DNA of 64,000 nucleotides, taken from the NCBI GenBank assembly GCA_016124375.1, contig WGNV01000010.1:62001-126000 (forward strand). Direction: 5' to 3'. The position numbers and the translations under genes were made by a program. Positions 59,242 through 64,000 of the stretch are shown here, one piece after another; the stretch's first letter is position 1, and every line of letters starts with the position of its first letter. This DNA comes from Tepidisphaera sp. (GTDB lineage Bacteria; Planctomycetota; Phycisphaerae; Phycisphaerales; UBA1924). The notes beneath the pieces were generated by a model. The model saw only the letters and a program-made list of their open reading frames with translations. It had not been told where the DNA came from and ran no database searches.

Positions 59242-59826
59242 TCAATCGCTGTGGCGCTGGCGAAGCTTCGGGCTCAGACGCAGCGTCAGGTGCACCCGCT
59301 CGATCTCTCTCAGCCAATCATCCAGCGTGGCGGCGATCTCATCATGCGCGACCTCGGCAGTGGGCAGCGGGCAACTGGCCCCCAGGGCCTTGGCGGCCAA
59401 GGCCCGCAGGCGCGAGAGGCTCTTGTCGCCGTAGAGGCCGACGAACTCGAAGTCTTCGCTGGCGAAGATGACGGTGGGGACGCGCAGGCCGCCGCAGATC
59501 CGGACTTGTTCGCTGAGGTCGGCGTGCACGTCGCGGTCGAGGCAGCGGAGCTTGATGAGCTCGGGACGTTCGTCAGCGATGATGTGCAGCAGGGGCACCT
59601 GTGCCACGCAGTCGCCGCACCACAGGCCGGAGATGACGAGCACGTGCATCTGGCGGGTGAAATCGTGCATGCTGCTGCGCTGCACGCTGTTGAGCCCGGC
59701 GTGGTCGCGGGCGACGCGTTCGAAGTTCTTCCAGGCGTCGAACTGGTCGGGCTTGCCCGACTTGATGTAGGCGGGGTATTCCAGGCCTTTTTCGAACTTG
59801 GATTTGAGGAACTCGGGGGTCAGCAT
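59242..59826 (-). CDS. Thioredoxin-family protein
   Basis: VLVISGLWCGDCVAQVPLL (WCGDC), GGLRVPTVIFASED cis-Pro region. Confidence 0.85.
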   Translation of the reverse strand: MLTPEFLKSKFEKGLEYPAYIKSGKPDQFDAWKNFERVARDHAGLNSVQRSSMHDFTRQMHVLVISGLWCGDCVAQVPLLHIIADERPELIKLRCLDRDVHADLSEQVRICGGLRVPTVIFASEDFEFVGLYGDKSLSRLRALAAKALGASCPLPTAEVAHDEIAATLDDWLREIERVHLTLRLSPKLRQRHSD

Positions 59827-59880
59827 CGGGGGATTGTAACATCACCCGAGCCTGGGCTCCGGCACGCGGAGCGGGCGGCT

Positions 59881-60882
59881 TCACGCTTCGGAGAAGTCGT
59901 AGTGGGCCTGATAGCGCCCGCTGGCGAGCCAGGCGAGCTGGCGCACGATGTCATTGCACAGCGTGCTGGCCCCGAAGCGGAACCACTGTGGCGTGAGCCA
60001 CGGGCACCCCTCGCAGCCCGCGACCTTCAGGGCCCCCAGCGTCTCCTGCACCATCACCAGGTAGTGCAGCGCCTGCTTGGCAGTGCGGATGCCCCCCGCC
60101 GGCTTCATGCCCACCACGCGACCGGTGGAAAGGTTCCAGTCGCGGATCGCTTCGAGCATGACGAGCGTCACGGGCATGGTGGCCGCGGGCGTCACCTTGC
60201 CCGTGCTGGTCTTGATGAAGTCGCCCCCGGCGGCCAAGTCCTGCGGCTCATCCGCCACGCCCCACTCCGCATCCACGTCGTGCATCGCGCGGATCGCCAG
60301 GTCGCTCGCCTTGCGCACGTGGTCGAGGGTTTCCAGTTCACCGGTTTCCAGGATCACCTTGAGGTGAGCCGCCGAGCCATCGCCGCGCCGGCACGCACGC
60401 TTGGTCTGGCGGATTTCTTCCGCGACCTCGTCATAGCGGCCCGCGAGGAACGCGCCGCGATTGATGACCATGTCGATCTCGTCGGCGCCCGCGTCGACCG
60501 CGCGGCGGGTATCTTCCAGCCGCACATCGAGCGGGTATTGCCCGCTCGGAAACCCAGTCGCGACAGCGGCGATCTTGACAGGCGACGCCTCGCCCAGCGC
60601 CCGCCGGCACTCGGCCACCAGGTTGGGATACACGCACACTGCCGCCACGTGGGGCAGGCGGGCGCCCAGCACCGCCTCGTCGCGCTCCCACGGGCGCAGC
60701 GCCTTCGCACACAGCCCGCGGGCCTTTTCCGGGCTGTCCTTGCCTTCGAGCGTGGTGAGATCGAGCATCGAGAGGGCCAGCAGCAGCCCCTGGCGCTTGG
60801 CGGCGCTCTTGATGGAACGCTTGGTGAACGAGGCCGCCCGCTCGGCGGCCATCACGCTATCGACTGTGGGGCTCGCGAACAT
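59881..60882 (-). CDS. deoC: Deoxyribose-phosphate aldolase
   Basis: VDAGADEIDMVINRGAFLAG; FIKTSTGKVTPAATMPV; VGMKPAGGIRTAKQAL. Confidence 0.93.
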   Translation of the reverse strand: MFASPTVDSVMAAERAASFTKRSIKSAAKRQGLLLALSMLDLTTLEGKDSPEKARGLCAKALRPWERDEAVLGARLPHVAAVCVYPNLVAECRRALGEASPVKIAAVATGFPSGQYPLDVRLEDTRRAVDAGADEIDMVINRGAFLAGRYDEVAEEIRQTKRACRRGDGSAAHLKVILETGELETLDHVRKASDLAIRAMHDVDAEWGVADEPQDLAAGGDFIKTSTGKVTPAATMPVTLVMLEAIRDWNLSTGRVVGMKPAGGIRTAKQALHYLVMVQETLGALKVAGCEGCPWLTPQWFRFGASTLCNDIVRQLAWLASGRYQAHYDFSEA

Positions 60883-60929
60883 GGGCGATGGTAGTGGGGG
60901 CGGGCGCCAGGGGCCGGGATGCGCTCGGG

Positions 60930-61832
60930 CTACGCCAGAAACTCCTGGATCGCCCGGATGCAAGCCTCGCGCTGGTTCGCGTCGAGCCACAGGGTCTTGT
61001 GTCCGCCGTACTTGATCTCGACGAAGCGTCCGTCTGGGGCGGCGTCGGCGATGGCGCGACCGTCTTCCAGCGGCGCGATGTCGTCGACCTCGCCGTGCAG
61101 CACCAGAAGGGGGCAGCGAACGCCAGCCGCGGCTTGGGCCCTGTCGAAGGCGGCGTGGCCTGGCGCACCGGCCAGTTTCATCGCTATCACCAGAGACCAG
61201 GCGTGTGGTAGCCCTTGCTGGGCCAGCACCGCCCGCGCGGGGGTGATGGCGAGGCGATACGGAGCTTCGGCGATGACCTGGGTGGCCAGTTCGGGGCGCG
61301 AAGCCGCCAGCGCCACGCTCAGCCCCGCGCCGAGCGAGTAGCCGCATAGAACCAGAGGTGAGGCGAAGCAATCGAGGGCCCATCCGGCGACGCGTTCGAG
61401 CGCCCGGAGGTCGGCCGCGGCGCCGAGCTGGCTGACGCCGCCGCTGTCGCCATGCGCCGGCAGGTCCCAGGCGATGATGCGCGAGGCGTGCCGGGCCAGT
61501 GCATCGATCCGCGTCAACACGCTGTGCCGAGACTGCCCCCAGCCGTGCGAGAAGATGACGACCGGACCGTTGGGCGAGTCACCCGCGACGCTCCACAGGG
61601 CCAGCGCCGGCACGCCGCCGGTCGGCTCCAGCCGAAGTTCTTCGTATTCGCGGGGCTTTTCCAGTTCACCCGGGTCGCCCGGCAACCCGCGTGACACGGC
61701 GTAGGCGTAGCCCCGCCGGCGCGGGCGGGTCAGGCCCCACCATGTGTGGATCACCAGCATCGCGCAGGAGATGACCAGGCCCAGCCCCAGCAGGCCGGCC
61801 AGCTTCAGCGCGCTTTGCATCGTGTCGTTCAC
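60930..61832 (-). CDS. Alpha/beta hydrolase, membrane-anchored
   Basis: N-term TM; VIFSHGWGQSRHSVL, LCGYSLGAGLSVALA, LLVLHGEVDDIAPLEDG. Confidence 0.85.
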   Translation of the reverse strand: MNDTMQSALKLAGLLGLGLVISCAMLVIHTWWGLTRPRRRGYAYAVSRGLPGDPGELEKPREYEELRLEPTGGVPALALWSVAGDSPNGPVVIFSHGWGQSRHSVLTRIDALARHASRIIAWDLPAHGDSGGVSQLGAAADLRALERVAGWALDCFASPLVLCGYSLGAGLSVALAASRPELATQVIAEAPYRLAITPARAVLAQQGLPHAWSLVIAMKLAGAPGHAAFDRAQAAAGVRCPLLVLHGEVDDIAPLEDGRAIADAAPDGRFVEIKYGGHKTLWLDANQREACIRAIQEFLA

Positions 61833-63979
61833 AGCCCCAGGAGCTGCCGGATGTCGTTGAAGGTGACCACCAGGAACACGCACGCCAGGAAGACCAGCCC
61901 CGCGAGCGTGGCGGCATTCTGCACCGCGATCGGCGCCGGCCTCCCTCGCACCTGCTCCCACACCAGGAACAGGAACTGCCCGCCGTCCACGATGGGTAAT
62001 GGCAGGAAGTTGATCACCGCCAGGTTGATGCTGATGAGCCCCATGAAGAACAGCAGCCACACCAGCCCACGGCTGGCCACCAGCGTGCCCAGGTGCGCGA
62101 TCCCCACCGGGCCCTTCAAGTGCTCGATCTTGACGGTCCCCTCGGCCAGCCGCGCGAACGTGAGATACGTCGTCAGCATCACCTGCTTGGCCCGGCGCAG
62201 GCCCAGCCGCATCGCGTCGATCGGGTTCTGGCCCTTGAGCAGAAACTCCTCGGGCTCGAAGGCGCCGGTCGAGAGCGGGCTCTCCCACCCGAGCGCGAAC
62301 AGGTCGCGCAGGTCGTCGGATGTGAGTGACCAAGTCTTGTGCTGCGTGGGAAGATCCCCCAAAACCGAGCCCTGCACGGGCTGGCGGAGCTCGACTTGCA
62401 CATCGACGGGCTTGCCGTCCGCCGTGGCGCTCAGCCGTTCGTACGCCTCACGCGTTGCCCGCCGCAGTTCGCGGCGAACGTCCGCCAGATTGTGCACGGG
62501 CGCTCCCGCGACGCTGACGATCTGCGTGCCGGGCGAATCGATCAGCCGCACCGCGGCGGGGGCGTAGGGCGTCGAAGTCTGGCGGGGCGGGGTGAGCGAC
62601 AGCAACTGCGCCGGGGGCTGGGCCACCAGCGTGGACTCATCTCCCACATCGCCTGCCGAGAAGCCGATGAGCCCGTGCGAATCGACCTTGACGTTGGGCA
62701 GAGAAACCTCGTGCAGCTCGCCCTTATCGTCCTTACGGAGCACGACGATCGGCAGCGTTTCGCCCGGGTGCGAGCTGATCTGCTTCAGACCTTGCCACAG
62801 GCTGGGGTACTCCACATCGCCCACGCGCACCAGAACGTCGCCGTCTTTGAGGCCCTGGGCCTTGGCGCGATCTAAGGGTTTCACCACGGTCATGACGGGC
62901 GTCAGGCCGAGCAGGTTGTCCACCTCGGGCGTGGGCTGGCCCTTGGGCTTGGGCAGCACGTCTGGCCTCAGTGCCACGCGGGGCTTCATCGCGCCCGCGA
63001 ACGTCTCGCCCGTGTCGGACACAAACTCCACGGGCACGGGCGCACCGTCCGAGGCGTTGATCGCCTCGACCAGTTCGTGCAAGCGCGTCACGGGCGTGCC
63101 GTTGACTTTCGCCAGGCGCATCTCGGGGGCGAGCCCCGCGAGGCCGATCTGAGACATCTGTTCGGCCCACAGTTTGCGCGATGCCGCGTCCTTGATTTCG
63201 GGCAGCTCCAGGGTGCGGGGCGGCTCGATGCCGATGTCTCGCAGCCCGCTCAGACGATTCACCTCGGGCGTGACCTCGATCTCAAGAGGCAGGACGAATC
63301 CGGCGCGCTGGACGCTCAGCTTCAGCGTGTCGTGAGGCCCCGACATGGCCGCGGCGGTGATGATGTCGTTGAACGAGTCGGGCTTTTCGCCATCGACCGC
63401 GAGAACGACATCACCCGGCTTCAGACCCGGGCCGATGACGCCGCCCTTGAGGCCCCCGCCTTCGACCCTGGCCTTGGCCGCGGGCGAGCCGGGATACACC
63501 ATGCCGATCTTGGGCGGCTCGGTCTTGAGCCCCACCATGAAGACGATCGCAAAGATCACCAGCGCGCTGATGATGTTCATCACGACGCCCGCGGAGATCA
63601 CCACCATCCGCCGCCAGACCTTGCAGTTCTGATAGCTGTCCGGCGCGCTGCTGACGGCGGTCGGGTCCAGGTCTTCCTGCCCGAGCATCTTCACATAGCC
63701 CCCAAAGGGCAGGGCGTTGATGCGGTACTCCGTCGGGCTGATCCCGGCGCCCAGGCCCCGGGTGGTGCGCTCGAAGTACTCCCGCTCGCTCGAACCCCGG
63801 CGCACGCCCAGACCCTTGCGGAAGGTCACCAGCGGCGGCCCAAAGCCAATGGCGAAGGCCAGCACGCGGATGCCCGCCCAGCGGGCCGCCAGAAAGTGCC
63901 CCAGTTCGTGCAGGAACACGATGAACCCGAAGCCCAGCATCACCAGCAGCAGGTTCAGCACTGTGTTGAGCGAATCCAT
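61829..63979 (-). CDS. rseP: Site-2 protease RseP (M50, PDZ domains)
   Basis: FIVFLHELGHFLAARWAGI (HExxH), LPFGGYVKMLGQED, NFLPLPIVDGGQFLF. Confidence 0.94.
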   Translation of the reverse strand: MDSLNTVLNLLLVMLGFGFIVFLHELGHFLAARWAGIRVLAFAIGFGPPLVTFRKGLGVRRGSSEREYFERTTRGLGAGISPTEYRINALPFGGYVKMLGQEDLDPTAVSSAPDSYQNCKVWRRMVVISAGVVMNIISALVIFAIVFMVGLKTEPPKIGMVYPGSPAAKARVEGGGLKGGVIGPGLKPGDVVLAVDGEKPDSFNDIITAAAMSGPHDTLKLSVQRAGFVLPLEIEVTPEVNRLSGLRDIGIEPPRTLELPEIKDAASRKLWAEQMSQIGLAGLAPEMRLAKVNGTPVTRLHELVEAINASDGAPVPVEFVSDTGETFAGAMKPRVALRPDVLPKPKGQPTPEVDNLLGLTPVMTVVKPLDRAKAQGLKDGDVLVRVGDVEYPSLWQGLKQISSHPGETLPIVVLRKDDKGELHEVSLPNVKVDSHGLIGFSAGDVGDESTLVAQPPAQLLSLTPPRQTSTPYAPAAVRLIDSPGTQIVSVAGAPVHNLADVRRELRRATREAYERLSATADGKPVDVQVELRQPVQGSVLGDLPTQHKTWSLTSDDLRDLFALGWESPLSTGAFEPEEFLLKGQNPIDAMRLGLRRAKQVMLTTYLTFARLAEGTVKIEHLKGPVGIAHLGTLVASRGLVWLLFFMGLISINLAVINFLPLPIVDGGQFLFLVWEQVRGRPAPIAVQNAATLAGLVFLACVFLVVTFNDIRQLLGL

Positions 63980-64000
63980 GGTCTAGTTTATCGTCATGAG

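Noticed and set aside
59251-60894. 547-aa + ORF
   Set aside because: Antisense to the thioredoxin-family gene and deoC.

Overview
This is a GC-rich window from a planctomycete-type bacterium (Phycisphaerae-like by gene content; taxonomy inferred). No rRNA, tRNA, CRISPR array, prophage or transposase was recognised. Recognisable housekeeping genes: asnS, rpsL, rpsG, thiF/moeB-like, PduO-type adenosyltransferase, recJ, hflX, S41 protease, tsaD, GGQ release-factor-like, deoC, rseP. Envelope, secretion and signalling genes: three dockerin-like-tailed secreted proteins (two in tandem), three proteins with PEP-CTERM-like tails, pseudopilins, a secretin next to a TPR lipoprotein, SPFH, M28, SpoIIE-type phosphatase, a CHASE/PAS hybrid kinase and an HTH-REC regulator. 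There is also a compact FAD-oxidoreductase + PhnX phosphonate module with no AEP transaminase. The most unusual signal is a set of hairpin elements built from very short (7-8 bp) direct repeats in two opposed arms. Three unrelated unit sequences (GGGGACT, GGCACTA, GGCAAAGTG) share this architecture. They sit at gene 3' ends and, in one case, in frame inside asnS. A second dispersed repeat (ACGAGCCCGAAGCGCCAGCRAGGGTCTC) occurs between rpsL and rpsG and again in frame inside the thiF-like gene. Other points of interest: a pair of secreted Cys-rich proteins, a degenerate receiver-like domain in an exported HEAT-type protein, a secretin with a TPR/low-complexity tail, and two convergent gene pairs whose stop codons share one CTAG. 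All calls come from reading the sequence and supplied translations; no searches were run.
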